DNA from: CALEMW01 sp035447065
GTDB lineage: Bacteria > Krumholzibacteriota > Krumholzibacteriia > LZORAL124-64-63
Assembly (NCBI GenBank): GCA_035447065.1
Contig: DAOTGJ010000038.1
Location: forward strand, 1 to 34,434
Direction of reading: 5' to 3'
DNA length: 34,434 bases
Under the pieces are notes generated by a model, which searched no databases, was not told where the DNA came from, and worked only from the letters and a program-made list of their open reading frames with translations. Below, one piece after another: positions 17,741 to 26,522 of this stretch (positions within the stretch are counted from its first letter, which is position 1; each line of letters starts with the position of its first letter). Made by a program: the position numbers and the translations under genes.

Positions 17741-19059
17741 GCGACGTCGCCCGCATCTGGATCGAGACCTACGGCTGCCAGATGAACTCCTACGACACGG
17801 CCGCCATGTACGGCATCCTGTCGGAGCACGGCTACCGCCGCGCCGACTTCCTGGCCGAGGCCGACGTGGTCATCCTCAACACCTGCAGCGTGCGCGACCT
17901 GGCCGAGCACAAGGTGGAGAGCCGCATCGGCGAGCTGCGCAGCTTCCACCGCAAGGGGGAGACCCAGGCCGCCGTGGTGGGCATCACCGGCTGCATGGCC
18001 GAGCGTCTGGCCGACGATCTGGCCAAGGGCCCCAACCGTGCGGACCTGGTGCTGGGCGTGGACCAGTACGGCCACCTGCCCGCCATGGTGGAGAAGGCCC
18101 TGGTGGGCTCGGGCCGCGAGAAGCTGGTCAGCACCGGCCACCGCGACGACGTGCACTACGTGGCGCCGCCGGAGGCCATGCCCACCAACAACTCCCACCT
18201 GGTGACCATCCACAAGGGCTGCGACTACAAGTGCACCTACTGCATCGTGCCGGCCACGCGCGGGCCGCAGCGGGAGAAGGCGCCGCAGGTCATCGCCGAC
18301 GAGATCCGCGCCATCGTGGACGCCGGCGGCGGCGAGGTCACCCTGCTGGGCCAGAACGTCACGGCCTACAGGGCTCCCGAGATGGACTTCGCCGGCCTGC
18401 TGCGCTTCCTGGCGCCCATCCCGGGCCTGGAGCGCATCCGCTTCCTCACCGGCCATCCCTGCGACATGACCCCGGACCTGATCCGCACCGTGGGCGAGCT
18501 GGATACGGTCTGTCCCTGGCTGCACGTGCCCGCCCAGAGCGGCAGCGACCGCGTGCTGCGCCGCATGAAGCGCCACTACACCAGCGACGACTACCTGCGC
18601 ATGGTGGACCTGGCCCGCGAACACATCCCGGACGTGACCTTCTCCGGCGACTTCATCGTGGGCTTCCCGGGCGAGACCGACGAGGACTTCCGTCTCACGC
18701 TTGAGCTTGTGCGGGCGGTGGGCTACGATCAGATCTTCAGCTTCAAGTACTCGGAGCGGCCCGACACCCCGGCGGCCCGCCTCGAGGACGACGTGCCCCT
18801 GCGGACCAAGAAGGAACGCCTGGGCGAATTGCTGGCCCTGCAGGAGGGCCTCTGGGCCGAGCGGGCCGCCGCCTGCGTGGGGCAGGAGTGGACCATCGCC
18901 CTGGAGGAGCCGGCCCGGCGGCCGGACGGCGCGTGGCGCGGGCGCACGGCCAACAACCGCAAGGTGCTCCTGCTGGATCATGAAGGCGCCGTGGGCCGGA
19001 CCTTGCGGGTGCGCGTGACCGGGTGGGAGGCCACCACGTTCGTGGGCGAGCCGATCTGA
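17737..19059 (+). CDS. miaB: tRNA-2-methylthio-N6-dimethylallyladenosine synthase MiaB
   Basis: MiaB adds the methylthio group to i6A37 of UNN-decoding tRNAs, the step after MiaA, which is encoded about 9 kb downstream. The ATG overlaps the mtaB stop and follows GGAGGAG. The 440 residues contain C14 (TYGCQMNSYD), C50 (NTCSVR) and C86 (TGCMAE) for the auxiliary 4Fe-4S cluster, C162/C166/C169 (GCDYKCTYC) for the radical SAM cluster, and a C-terminal TRAM domain (about 372-438). All cluster residues are intact. The longer open frame upstream is a shadow of mtaB. Confidence 0.96.
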   Translation: MSDVARIWIETYGCQMNSYDTAAMYGILSEHGYRRADFLAEADVVILNTCSVRDLAEHKVESRIGELRSFHRKGETQAAVVGITGCMAERLADDLAKGPNRADLVLGVDQYGHLPAMVEKALVGSGREKLVSTGHRDDVHYVAPPEAMPTNNSHLVTIHKGCDYKCTYCIVPATRGPQREKAPQVIADEIRAIVDAGGGEVTLLGQNVTAYRAPEMDFAGLLRFLAPIPGLERIRFLTGHPCDMTPDLIRTVGELDTVCPWLHVPAQSGSDRVLRRMKRHYTSDDYLRMVDLAREHIPDVTFSGDFIVGFPGETDEDFRLTLELVRAVGYDQIFSFKYSERPDTPAARLEDDVPLRTKKERLGELLALQEGLWAERAAACVGQEWTIALEEPARRPDGAWRGRTANNRKVLLLDHEGAVGRTLRVRVTGWEATTFVGEPI

Positions 19060-19127
19060 GGGAGCAGCCTTCGCCGCGCGGGCCCGTGCCGCCGGATGAA
19101 GGGACAAACCATGCCTGGGAGGAACCC

Positions 19128-19442
19128 ATGTCGCTGGTGAAGTGGATCCTGGTGCTGCTGGTCGCCGTGGCCATGGCGGTGCTCTTCGCCCAGAACAGCG
19201 GCCAGTCCGTGGACCTGCGCCTGTTCGGGCGCGAGTACCTGGACATCCCGCTCTACTACGTGCTGGCGGGATCCTTCCTGCTGGGCGTGCTGGTGAGCCT
19301 GATCCTGGGCAGCGTGCGCGAGCTGCGGCTGCGCGGACGGCTGCGGGAGCAGGGCAAGGCCCTCAAGGCCAAGGAGAGCGAGCTGGCCGAGCTGCGCACC
19401 CTGCCCCTGAAGGACCTGGGCGAGGGGAAGGGCCGCGGATGA
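19128..19442 (+). CDS. lapA: LapA-family membrane protein (DUF1049)
   Basis: A 104-residue inner-membrane protein. Two hydrophobic segments (about 3-21 and 40-62) flank the LapA motif NSGQSVDLRLF (23-33), and a charged cytoplasmic tail with coiled-coil character follows (64-95). The ATG is preceded by GGGAGG; the frame stays open upstream but shows no family similarity there. In E. coli LapA works with LapB in LPS assembly and LpxC control, and here the next gene encodes a LapB homologue with a 4-base overlap. The 68-base gap after miaB may hold a promoter, but I see no convincing one. Confidence 0.85.
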   Translation: MSLVKWILVLLVAVAMAVLFAQNSGQSVDLRLFGREYLDIPLYYVLAGSFLLGVLVSLILGSVRELRLRGRLREQGKALKAKESELAELRTLPLKDLGEGKGRG

Positions 19443-20617
19443 ACGCCGGCCTCCAGGAGATCCTCGTGCTCGTCGCGGCGGCGGTGGTGGTGGCCGCCCT
19501 GCTCGTGCTGCTGCTGCGCTCCCGCAAGCCCGCCGAGCCCCAGGACGACGCCTACATCCGCGGCCTCGAGCTGTGGCTCGCCGGCGACCGCACCGGCGCC
19601 GTGGACGCCATGCGCCAGGCCGTGGACCGCGATCCGGGCGGCGTGGATCCCTATCTCCAGCTCGGAAACTTCCTGCGACGCACCGGCGACGCCCGCCGCG
19701 CCGCCGCCCTGCACCGCAGCCTGGCCGCCCGCGCCGGCCTGAGCGAGGGCAAGCGCCAGGCGGTGGCCCTGTCCCTGGCCGAGGACCTCATCGCCCTGGA
19801 GAGCTGGGAGGAGGCCGGACGCATCCTCACGGAGCTGCAGCGCCGCAAGCCCGACGATCCCCGCTTCTGGCGCGCCCGCTACCAGCAGTTCCAGGGCGCA
19901 GGCGACGCCGCCGCCGCGGCCGACGCCCTCAAGCTGGCCGCCAAGCGCCTGCCGCCCCCCGACGGCGACGCCTTCCATCGCGATCTGGCCCTCTTCCAGC
20001 TCGACCGCGCCCTGCTCGCCGTGCGCGACGGCCGCGGCGGCGACGCCCGCAAGCTGGTCAAGGACGCCCTGGCGCACGGAGCCGACGAGGCCCGCGCCGC
20101 CTACGTGCGCGGCCTCGCCCAGCTCGCCGACTCCAAGGCCGAGGACGCCGCCGAGACCATCACCGCCGGACTGCTGGCGTCGCCGGACCAGTCGGAGCTG
20201 CTGCTCCCCGTGCTCCAGAAGGCGCTGCTGACCACGGGACATTACGAGCGTTCGGTGCCCATCCTGGAGTCCGCCTGCCAGGCGGCCGAGGCGCCGCCGT
20301 CGTTGTGGATCGCCCTGGCCATGCTCCATGAGAAGCTGGGCGACCGCGAGCTGGCGGTGCGCCTGCTGGAGAGCAAGGCCGACGACCCGCGCCTGACCCT
20401 GGACGCGGCCGCGCCCTTCCTGCGCATCCTGGTCCACGACCTGCCGGACTGCGACTTCAAGCGCGTCTGGCTGCGCCTGCGCGCGCGGACCGGTCCGTCG
20501 GCCTGGCACTGCGAGGCCTGCGGCACGGCCATCGCCGAGCGGCGCTGGGTCTGCCCCTCCTGCCGGACCGTGGGCCGCATGTCCGCGGGTCCGGCCCACG
20601 CGGAGCGTCCGGCGTGA
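19439..20617 (+). CDS. lapB: LapB/YciM-like TPR protein with rubredoxin-like zinc ribbon
   Basis: A 392-residue membrane-anchored TPR protein. An N-terminal transmembrane helix (6-27) is followed by degenerate TPR repeats (about 36-340) and a C-terminal metal-binding ribbon with C358, C361, C372 and C375 (WHCEACG, WVCPSC). This architecture matches LapB (YciM), which in E. coli links LpxC to FtsH and balances LPS synthesis against phospholipid synthesis. Length and order agree with the family (about 390), though the TPR part is divergent. The lapA-lapB pair is the main sign here that the organism makes LPS. The start overlaps lapA, and the stop overlaps the next gene, both by 4 bases. Confidence 0.87.
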   Translation: MNAGLQEILVLVAAAVVVAALLVLLLRSRKPAEPQDDAYIRGLELWLAGDRTGAVDAMRQAVDRDPGGVDPYLQLGNFLRRTGDARRAAALHRSLAARAGLSEGKRQAVALSLAEDLIALESWEEAGRILTELQRRKPDDPRFWRARYQQFQGAGDAAAAADALKLAAKRLPPPDGDAFHRDLALFQLDRALLAVRDGRGGDARKLVKDALAHGADEARAAYVRGLAQLADSKAEDAAETITAGLLASPDQSELLLPVLQKALLTTGHYERSVPILESACQAAEAPPSLWIALAMLHEKLGDRELAVRLLESKADDPRLTLDAAAPFLRILVHDLPDCDFKRVWLRLRARTGPSAWHCEACGTAIAERRWVCPSCRTVGRMSAGPAHAERPA

Positions 20618-21582
20618 GGCGTCGTCTGACGCTGCTTCTGCTGGGAACGCTCCTGCCCGCCGCCCTGGCCGCGGGAGCCCAGGACCCCGCGGCCCTCTGG
20701 CGCGCCGGCGACGTGAGCGGCGCCCTCGCCGCGGCCCGCGCGCGCCTGGCGGACGCTCCCGACGACAGCACCGCCCGCCGTTGGCTGGAACGCCTCACCG
20801 CGGACCCGGCGGAGCTCGGCCCCGCGACGGACGCCGCCGACGCCGCCGGCCTGGCCCTGGTCCGCGACGACGCCGCCTCCCTGGCCGCCTTGCTGGACGT
20901 GCCGGAGGGAGAGCGCCCCGCCGCCGCCGCGCTGCTCGCCGCCGGGCTGGACGCCCGCCGCCGCGGCGACGTGGATGCCGCCCGCGATCACCTGGCCTCC
21001 GTCCGACCCGAGGCTCCGCAGTACGCCTGGGCCCGCTATCACCTGGCCCGCATCGCGATGAGCGAGGGCGACGCCGCCCTGGCGCGCCGCTACCTGGACA
21101 CCGCGGACCAGGCTCCGCAACCCGTGGCCGCCGCCTCCGTCCTGGCCGCGCGCTGGGAGCTGACCCAGGCCGCCGATCCCCAGGCCGGCCGCCGCCTGGA
21201 GCAGGAACTGACCCACCGCTTCCCTCGCTCCAACGCCCTGGCCCGCGTGCACGAGCTGCAGCGCCGCAACCAGGAGCTGGCCGCCGTCGCCCCCGAGTCC
21301 CAGACCGTCGGCGATGCCGCCCCGGCCGCGCCGTCGGGCCGCTTCTCCCTGCAGCTCGCCGCCTTCACGGACCGCGGCCGCGCCATGAGCTTCCGCGACG
21401 CCTGGACGGATCATCTGCCGGACCTGGCCATCTCCTCCGAGGCCGGCGCCGACGGCGCATCCGTCTACCGCCTGCGCACCGGCCGCTTCTCCTCGCGGGA
21501 GCAGGCCGAGGCCGCCGCGGAGCAGATCCGCCGCCGCCACGGCCTGGACGCGCTGGTGGTGGAGCTGTCGTCCACGCCATGA
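20614..21582 (+). CDS. Exported SPOR-domain protein with TPR-like repeats
   Basis: A 322-residue secreted protein. A signal peptide is clear (RRR, then a hydrophobic core to about residue 20, probable cleavage after AGA). Residues 25-225 are Ala/Arg-rich helical repeats resembling TPRs. The C-terminal 80 residues form a SPOR domain (FSLQLAAFTDRGRA, then SVYRLRTGRFSSREQAEAAA), which binds denuded septal peptidoglycan glycans. A periplasmic role at the division site is inferred; the exact partner is unknown. GTG 20614 overlaps the lapB stop, and the gene's own stop overlaps the mutS start. This places a cell-wall gene between LPS control and mismatch repair in one coupled run. Confidence 0.8.
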   Translation: MRRRLTLLLLGTLLPAALAAGAQDPAALWRAGDVSGALAAARARLADAPDDSTARRWLERLTADPAELGPATDAADAAGLALVRDDAASLAALLDVPEGERPAAAALLAAGLDARRRGDVDAARDHLASVRPEAPQYAWARYHLARIAMSEGDAALARRYLDTADQAPQPVAAASVLAARWELTQAADPQAGRRLEQELTHRFPRSNALARVHELQRRNQELAAVAPESQTVGDAAPAAPSGRFSLQLAAFTDRGRAMSFRDAWTDHLPDLAISSEAGADGASVYRLRTGRFSSREQAEAAAEQIRRRHGLDALVVELSSTP

Positions 21583-24245
21583 GCCACCGCGCCGCCAAGG
21601 GGAAGGACAAGGCCCGCCTCACGCCCATGCTGGTCCAGTACCTGGACCTGAAGAAGGAGTACGCCGACGCGATCCTCCTCTTCCGCATGGGCGATTTCTA
21701 CGAGACCTTCTTCGACGACGCCAAGCGCCTGGCCGAGATCTGCAGCGTCACGCTCACCTCCCGCGACAAGACCAGCGACCACCCCGTACCCCTGGCCGGC
21801 GTTCCCTACCACGCCCTGGACACGTATCTGGGCCGCCTGCTGCAGGCGGGCGTGACGGTGGCCATCTGCGAGCAGGTGGAGGACCCGGCCCAGGCCAAGG
21901 GCCTGGTCAAGCGGGAGATCGTGGAGGTCATCAGCCCCGGCACCGCCACGGCGCCGGAGCTGGTCGCCGGCGACGGCGGGCACTACTGCCTTGCCTTCGA
22001 TCCGGCGGGCGCAGGCCCCGCCGGCTGGGCCCTGCTGGACGCCTCCACCGGCGAGTTCCGCTGCGGCCAGGAGGAGGCCTCCCTGCCGGCCCTCTGCGAG
22101 CGCTACGGCGTCCGCGAGGCCGTGGTGCCGGAGTCGGTGGAGCCCGCGCGGCTCCACGGCTGGCGCACCGCCCTGCCGCGGGTGGTGGTCAATCCGGTCA
22201 GCGCGGCCTGGTTCCACCCGTCGTTCGCGGCCGACACCCTGCGCGACCATTTCGGCGTGCGCGACCTCTCGCCCTTCGGCCTGGACGACGCCGGTCGCGA
22301 GGCCGCCGTCTGCGCCGCCGGCGCCCTGCTGCGTTACCTCGCCACCCTGAACCTGCGCCGGCCGGACCAGGTCACCAGCGTGCAGTACTCGGACCGCGGC
22401 GCCAAGCTGCTGCTGGACGAGGAGACCCTGCGCAACCTGGAGGTCTTCCGCACCTTCCGCGGCGAGACGGGCGAGGGCACCCTCATCCATCACCTGGACG
22501 CCACCGTCACCGCTCCGGGCCGCCGCCTCCTGGAGCGACGTCTGGCCGAACCGCTCACGGACCTGGCCGCCCTGGACCTCTGGCACCGCGGCGTGGACGG
22601 AGCCCGCGCCGACCGCCTCTGGCGCGAGGACGTGCGCGAGGCCCTGGGCCGGGTGGGCGACCTGGACCGCGACGCGGTGCGCGCCGCCTCCGGCCGCATC
22701 GGCCCGGCCGCCTGCCGCCGCCTGGGCCTGTCGCTGGAAGCGGTGGGGGAGGCCGCCGCCCGCGTGCTGGCCGCCGACGCCCCGGAGCACCCGGCCACCG
22801 CCTGGGCCCGCGCCCTGCCGGACCTGTCGGACCTGGCCCGCGACATCCTGGCCACCCTGACCGACGACCCGCCCGCCCAGGTCAAGACCGGCGAGGTGCT
22901 GCGCCCAGGCCTGGACGCGGAGCTGGACAAGGCCAAGGCCGTGGCGTCGGACACCAAGGGCTACCTGGCGGGCCTGCAGGCCGCCGAGCGCGAGCGCAGC
23001 GGCATCTCCACGCTGAAGGTGGGCTACAACAAGGTCTTCGGGTACTACCTGGAGGTGAGCAACCGCCACCTGGACAAGGTGCCGGCGCACTTCGAGCAGA
23101 AGCAGACCCTGGTCAACGCCGCGCGCTACCACACGCCGGAGCTCAAGGAGGCGGAGCAGACCATCCTGGCGGCCGAGGACACCATCCAGGCCCGGGAGAA
23201 GCAGCTCTACGAGGAGCTCCTCCAGCGCGTCGCCGCCCGCCTGGACCATCTGACCCGCGCCGCCCGCGGCGTGGCGGACCTGGACCTGCTCTTCGCCTTC
23301 GCGGAGATCGCCGACCGCCGCGGCTACGCCCGTCCCGTGGTGGACGACTCCCACGTCCTGGACGTGGCCGGCGGCCGCCACCCCGTGGTGGAGCGCCTGC
23401 TGGACCACGACTTCATCGCCAACGACATCCTGCTGGACCGCGACGGCCCTCAGCTCCTGCTGCTGACCGGCCCCAACATGGGCGGCAAGTCCACCTACCT
23501 GCGCCAGACCGCGCTCATCGCGCTCATGGCCCAGTGCGGCTCCTTCGTGCCCGCGGACCGCGCGCGCATCGGCGTGACGGACCGCATCTTCACCCGCGTG
23601 GGCGCCAGCGACAACGTGGCCCGCGGCCAGTCCACCTTCTACGCCGAGATGAGCGAGACCGCGCGCATCCTGCACCAGATGACCGCGCGCTCCCTGGTCA
23701 TCCTGGACGAGGTGGGCCGCGGCACCTCCACCTACGACGGCCTGTCCCTGGCCTGGGCCATCACCGAGTTCCTCCACCTGGACGACGGCCCCCGCCCGCG
23801 CACCATCTTCGCCACCCACTACCACGAGCTCACCGCCCTGGAGGAGAACCTCCCGCGCCTGGTGAACCTGCGCATGGACGTGAAGGAGTGGGAGGGCCGC
23901 ATCATCTTCCTGCACACGGTCAAGCCGGGCCGCAGCGACCGCAGCTACGGCATCCACGTGGCGCGCCTGGCCGGCGTGCCGGAGCCGGTCCTGGCCCGCG
24001 CCGAGCACCTCCTGGCGGACCTCACCGCCAGCGACGGCCGCGTGGTGGAGGCCCAGCGCTACGCCGATGCCCCCGCCCCGGCCCCCCGCGCCGCCGACGC
24101 CCAGCTCAGCCTCTTCCAGGACCGCGAGCGCAGCGCCCTGGACGCCCTGCGCGAGCTGGATCTGGACCATCTGAGCCCCATGGACGCCTTCCTCTGGCTG
24201 GTGCGCCTGCGCCGGGAGCTGGACGGCGGCTCAGGTTCCCGTTGA
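21579..24245 (+). CDS. mutS: DNA mismatch repair protein MutS
   Basis: MutS recognises mismatches and, on ATP binding, recruits MutL. The 888-residue protein starts at the ATG overlapping the SPOR gene. The mismatch-reading F40-Y41-E42 lies in RMGDFYETF, as in MutS1 enzymes. The ATPase holds Walker A GPNMGGKST (631-639), the STFYAEM signature, Walker B LVILDEVGRGTSTYDG and ATHYHEL. The C-terminus has the QLSLF motif, resembling a beta-clamp binding site, and a short helix-turn-helix end. It is a full-length MutS1, not the MutS2 type. Its stop codon lies inside a TTGACA sequence. Confidence 0.98.
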   Translation: MSHRAAKGKDKARLTPMLVQYLDLKKEYADAILLFRMGDFYETFFDDAKRLAEICSVTLTSRDKTSDHPVPLAGVPYHALDTYLGRLLQAGVTVAICEQVEDPAQAKGLVKREIVEVISPGTATAPELVAGDGGHYCLAFDPAGAGPAGWALLDASTGEFRCGQEEASLPALCERYGVREAVVPESVEPARLHGWRTALPRVVVNPVSAAWFHPSFAADTLRDHFGVRDLSPFGLDDAGREAAVCAAGALLRYLATLNLRRPDQVTSVQYSDRGAKLLLDEETLRNLEVFRTFRGETGEGTLIHHLDATVTAPGRRLLERRLAEPLTDLAALDLWHRGVDGARADRLWREDVREALGRVGDLDRDAVRAASGRIGPAACRRLGLSLEAVGEAAARVLAADAPEHPATAWARALPDLSDLARDILATLTDDPPAQVKTGEVLRPGLDAELDKAKAVASDTKGYLAGLQAAERERSGISTLKVGYNKVFGYYLEVSNRHLDKVPAHFEQKQTLVNAARYHTPELKEAEQTILAAEDTIQAREKQLYEELLQRVAARLDHLTRAARGVADLDLLFAFAEIADRRGYARPVVDDSHVLDVAGGRHPVVERLLDHDFIANDILLDRDGPQLLLLTGPNMGGKSTYLRQTALIALMAQCGSFVPADRARIGVTDRIFTRVGASDNVARGQSTFYAEMSETARILHQMTARSLVILDEVGRGTSTYDGLSLAWAITEFLHLDDGPRPRTIFATHYHELTALEENLPRLVNLRMDVKEWEGRIIFLHTVKPGRSDRSYGIHVARLAGVPEPVLARAEHLLADLTASDGRVVEAQRYADAPAPAPRAADAQLSLFQDRERSALDALRELDLDHLSPMDAFLWLVRLRRELDGGSGSR

Positions 24246-24271
24246 CAGGACCGATGGAGAAGGGGTTGGAT
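24242..24271 (+). promoter_or_regulatory. Weak promoter candidate for the GAF-domain gene
   Basis: A consensus TTGACA (24242-24247) contains the mutS stop codon. The best -10 is TTGGAT (24266-24271) after 18 bases, only three matches to TATAAT, so the call rests mainly on the -35 and position. Confidence 0.35.
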
Positions 24272-24286
24272 CGGGGCACTTCTCCA
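24255..24286 (+). repeat. Inverted repeat between mutS and the GAF-domain gene
   Basis: A perfect 8-base inverted repeat (TGGAGAAG / CTTCTCCA) separated by 16 bases spans the candidate -10 and ends at the likely ribosome binding site (AGGGA, 24286-24290). It has no T-run, so it is not a standard terminator. It could be an operator or an mRNA structure limiting translation of the GAF protein. Confidence 0.5.
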
Positions 24287-24297
24287 GGGACGGCATC

Positions 24298-26439
24298 ATG
24301 CGCACCATAGCCCTCTACATGCCCGGCGACGCCGAGATCGCCCTGCTGGAACGCCTGCAGGTGGATCCGGTCGCGCGCGTGGCGGCCGTGGTGGACCCCA
24401 GCGGCATGGCGCCGGGCAGCAATGCCGCGCGCGCCCTGGGCATCCCCGTCCATCTGACCTTCGCCGCGGCCCGCCTGGGCCCGGACGTGCTCGTGGTGGG
24501 CCCGCCGGCCGCTCTGGCCGAGCGCGGGCCCCAGGCCGCGGAACTGGCCCGCCGCCGCGCCCGCGCCACCGCCGACTTCTTCGCGGACCTGGTCACGGCC
24601 GCCGCGCCCGCACCGGCGCCGGAACCGCCGCCACCGCCCGCCCCCTCGACCGTCGCCGCACCCGATCCCGGCGCCGTCCTCGCGGACATCGAGCGCGGCC
24701 TGGACCGCGACCGCCTGCTGCCCTGGCTCCTGTCCCTGGCCTGCGCCTCCCTGGAGGCCGACGGCGGCTCGCTCATGCTCTTCGATCCCCAGGCCGAGGA
24801 GCTCTTCCTGGCCGCCGCCGAGGGCCTGTCCCGCGAGACGCTCCTGACCACGCGCCTGCCCCTGGGCGAGGGCGTGGCCGGCCGCGCCGCCGCCCGCCGC
24901 CGGGCCGAGGTGCTGCGCACCGCGCCGCCCGCCGACGTGGCCGGCGACCGCGCGGACCTGGGCACCGCCCTGATCGTGCCCCTGGTCCACGGCGAAGAGC
25001 TGCTGGGCGTGCTGAACGTGCACCGCCGGCCCGAGGCCGCCGCCTACACGGACCTGGACCTGGACGGCGCCCGCGGACTGGGCCGCCGCCTGGCGGGACT
25101 GCTGGCCCGCGTGGAGGGCGCGGCGCGCTCGGGGGAGGGCGCCCTGCGCCATCGGCTCACCCGCCGGCTGCTGGAGCTCGCCGAGCAGGCCGACCATCTG
25201 GAAGCCGCCCTGGCCGGCTGGGCCGGCGCCCTCTGCCTGGACCTGGGCGCGGAGAGCGCCTCGCTGGCCGTGGTGCGCGACGACGGCGAGCTCCTGGTGG
25301 CCGAAGGCGACGCCGCCGGCCTCACCCGCATCGGCGACGCGGACCAGGGCCACCCCGCCTGGGACAGCGTGCTGGCCACCGGCCGCGCCGTCACCGCCCA
25401 CCAGGACGCGCCCGCCGGCGACGGCGAGCTCAGCCTGGTCTTCCTGCCCGTGGGACGCCAGCGGCCGCAGGCGGTCCTGGGCCTGACCTTCGCCACGCGC
25501 GAACGCAGCCACCGCTTCCGCGGCCGCAGCAGCGCCGTGGTGGACCTGCTGGAGTCCCGCCTGCCCGGCCTCCTGGAGCGCCACCGCCGCCGCAACCAGC
25601 TCCGACGCCAGGACGAGCTCACCCGCTTCCTGGCCGACGTGCCCGGCGATCCCCGCGTCCGCGACGCCCGCCTCACCGCCCTGCGCCTGGCCTACGCCCG
25701 CCTGGTGGGCGCCCGGGAGATCGTGCTGGTCCTGGACGGCCGTCCGCTGCCCCAGGCCGGCGCCGCCGCGCCGCGCTGGGCCGACGCGGCCCCCGGCATG
25801 CTCCAGGCCGTGGACCACGGCCACTGGCTCACCGTGGCCGCGGATCCCGGCCGGCCGCACGCGCCCGATTCGCCGCTGCTGGTGGTCCCGGTGCCCGATC
25901 ATCCCGGCAGCGGCGTGGTCCTCGCCGGCAAGGACCGCCAGTACGCCGGCGACGCCCGCCTCTTCACGCCCTTCGACGCCGAACTCGCCCTGCGCCTGAC
26001 CCGCGTGCTGCCCCACGTGGCCGCGACGCCCGCCGCCGCCGACGCGCCCGCTGCGCCGACCGACGACGCCGACGCCGCCTTCCACGCCCTGCTCCGCCGC
26101 GAGATGGCGCGCGCCGACCGCTACCACACCTCGTTCTGCCTGGGCGCCTACCGCCTGCCCGCCGCCGCCGCGGTTCCGGCCCATCTGGCCGCCGAGCTGC
26201 GCCGCCGCCTCCGCGCCACCGACGTGGTCCATCGGCGCGCCGACGGCCTGGTGCTGGTCTTCTCGCCGGAGGAGAACAACGGCGCCGGGCGCCTGCAGGC
26301 CCGCGTTCTCCAGCAGCTCCGCGACCTCTGCGGCGACGACGAGCTGGCCATCGCCCGCAGCCGCGTGCTCTATCCCGGGCCCTACCTGGACCCGCCCAAG
26401 CTGCTCGCCAAGGTGGAATCCGGCCTCGGAGACGCCTGA
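24298..26439 (+). CDS. Multi-domain GAF sensor-like protein with N-terminal Rossmann-like and C-terminal degenerate GGDEF-like domains
   Basis: A 713-residue cytoplasmic protein I cannot name. Residues 1-100 look like a Rossmann NAD(P)-binding domain (VAAVVDPSG, ALGIPV, DVLVVGPP), of the type seen at the front of some sensor proteins. After a Pro/Ala linker (101-123), residues 126-272 form a clear GAF domain (SLMLFDPQ, LPLGEGVAGRA, ALIVPLVHGEELLGVLNV). Residues 285-428 and 440-570 look like more divergent GAF domains. Residues 592-713 resemble a GGDEF domain (REMARADRYH, LRRRLRATDVV), but GGDEF reads RADGLVLVF, so cyclase activity should be lost. No histidine kinase or output domain and no membrane segment is visible. 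It lies between mutS and mutL, 52 bases after mutS, with an inverted repeat upstream. Function unknown; signal sensing is inference. Confidence 0.75.
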   Translation: MRTIALYMPGDAEIALLERLQVDPVARVAAVVDPSGMAPGSNAARALGIPVHLTFAAARLGPDVLVVGPPAALAERGPQAAELARRRARATADFFADLVTAAAPAPAPEPPPPPAPSTVAAPDPGAVLADIERGLDRDRLLPWLLSLACASLEADGGSLMLFDPQAEELFLAAAEGLSRETLLTTRLPLGEGVAGRAAARRRAEVLRTAPPADVAGDRADLGTALIVPLVHGEELLGVLNVHRRPEAAAYTDLDLDGARGLGRRLAGLLARVEGAARSGEGALRHRLTRRLLELAEQADHLEAALAGWAGALCLDLGAESASLAVVRDDGELLVAEGDAAGLTRIGDADQGHPAWDSVLATGRAVTAHQDAPAGDGELSLVFLPVGRQRPQAVLGLTFATRERSHRFRGRSSAVVDLLESRLPGLLERHRRRNQLRRQDELTRFLADVPGDPRVRDARLTALRLAYARLVGAREIVLVLDGRPLPQAGAAAPRWADAAPGMLQAVDHGHWLTVAADPGRPHAPDSPLLVVPVPDHPGSGVVLAGKDRQYAGDARLFTPFDAELALRLTRVLPHVAATPAAADAPAAPTDDADAAFHALLRREMARADRYHTSFCLGAYRLPAAAAVPAHLAAELRRRLRATDVVHRRADGLVLVFSPEENNGAGRLQARVLQQLRDLCGDDELAIARSRVLYPGPYLDPPKLLAKVESGLGDA

Positions 26440-26452
26440 TCCCTCGCCGTCG

Positions 26453-26482
26453 TTGACGCTCGCCCGCGCGTTCCCTTATCTT
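26453..26482 (+). promoter_or_regulatory. Candidate sigma70 promoter for mutL-miaA
   Basis: TTGACG (26453-26458) and TATCTT (26477-26482) are separated by 18 bases, 14 bases after the stop of the GAF gene and 40 bases before the mutL start. Confidence 0.6.
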
Positions 26483-26522
26483 GGGCGATCCGTCCGTCCC
26501 ACCATCGTCCTGCCGGGGAGCC

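Noticed and set aside
19023..19127. 35-codon upstream extension of lapA
   Set aside because: It overlaps the end of miaB, has no similarity to LapA, and the ATG at 19128 has a good ribosome binding site followed directly by the first membrane segment.
21465..24170. Open frame of 901 codons on the minus strand opposite mutS
   Set aside because: Shadow of mutS with no recognisable motif.
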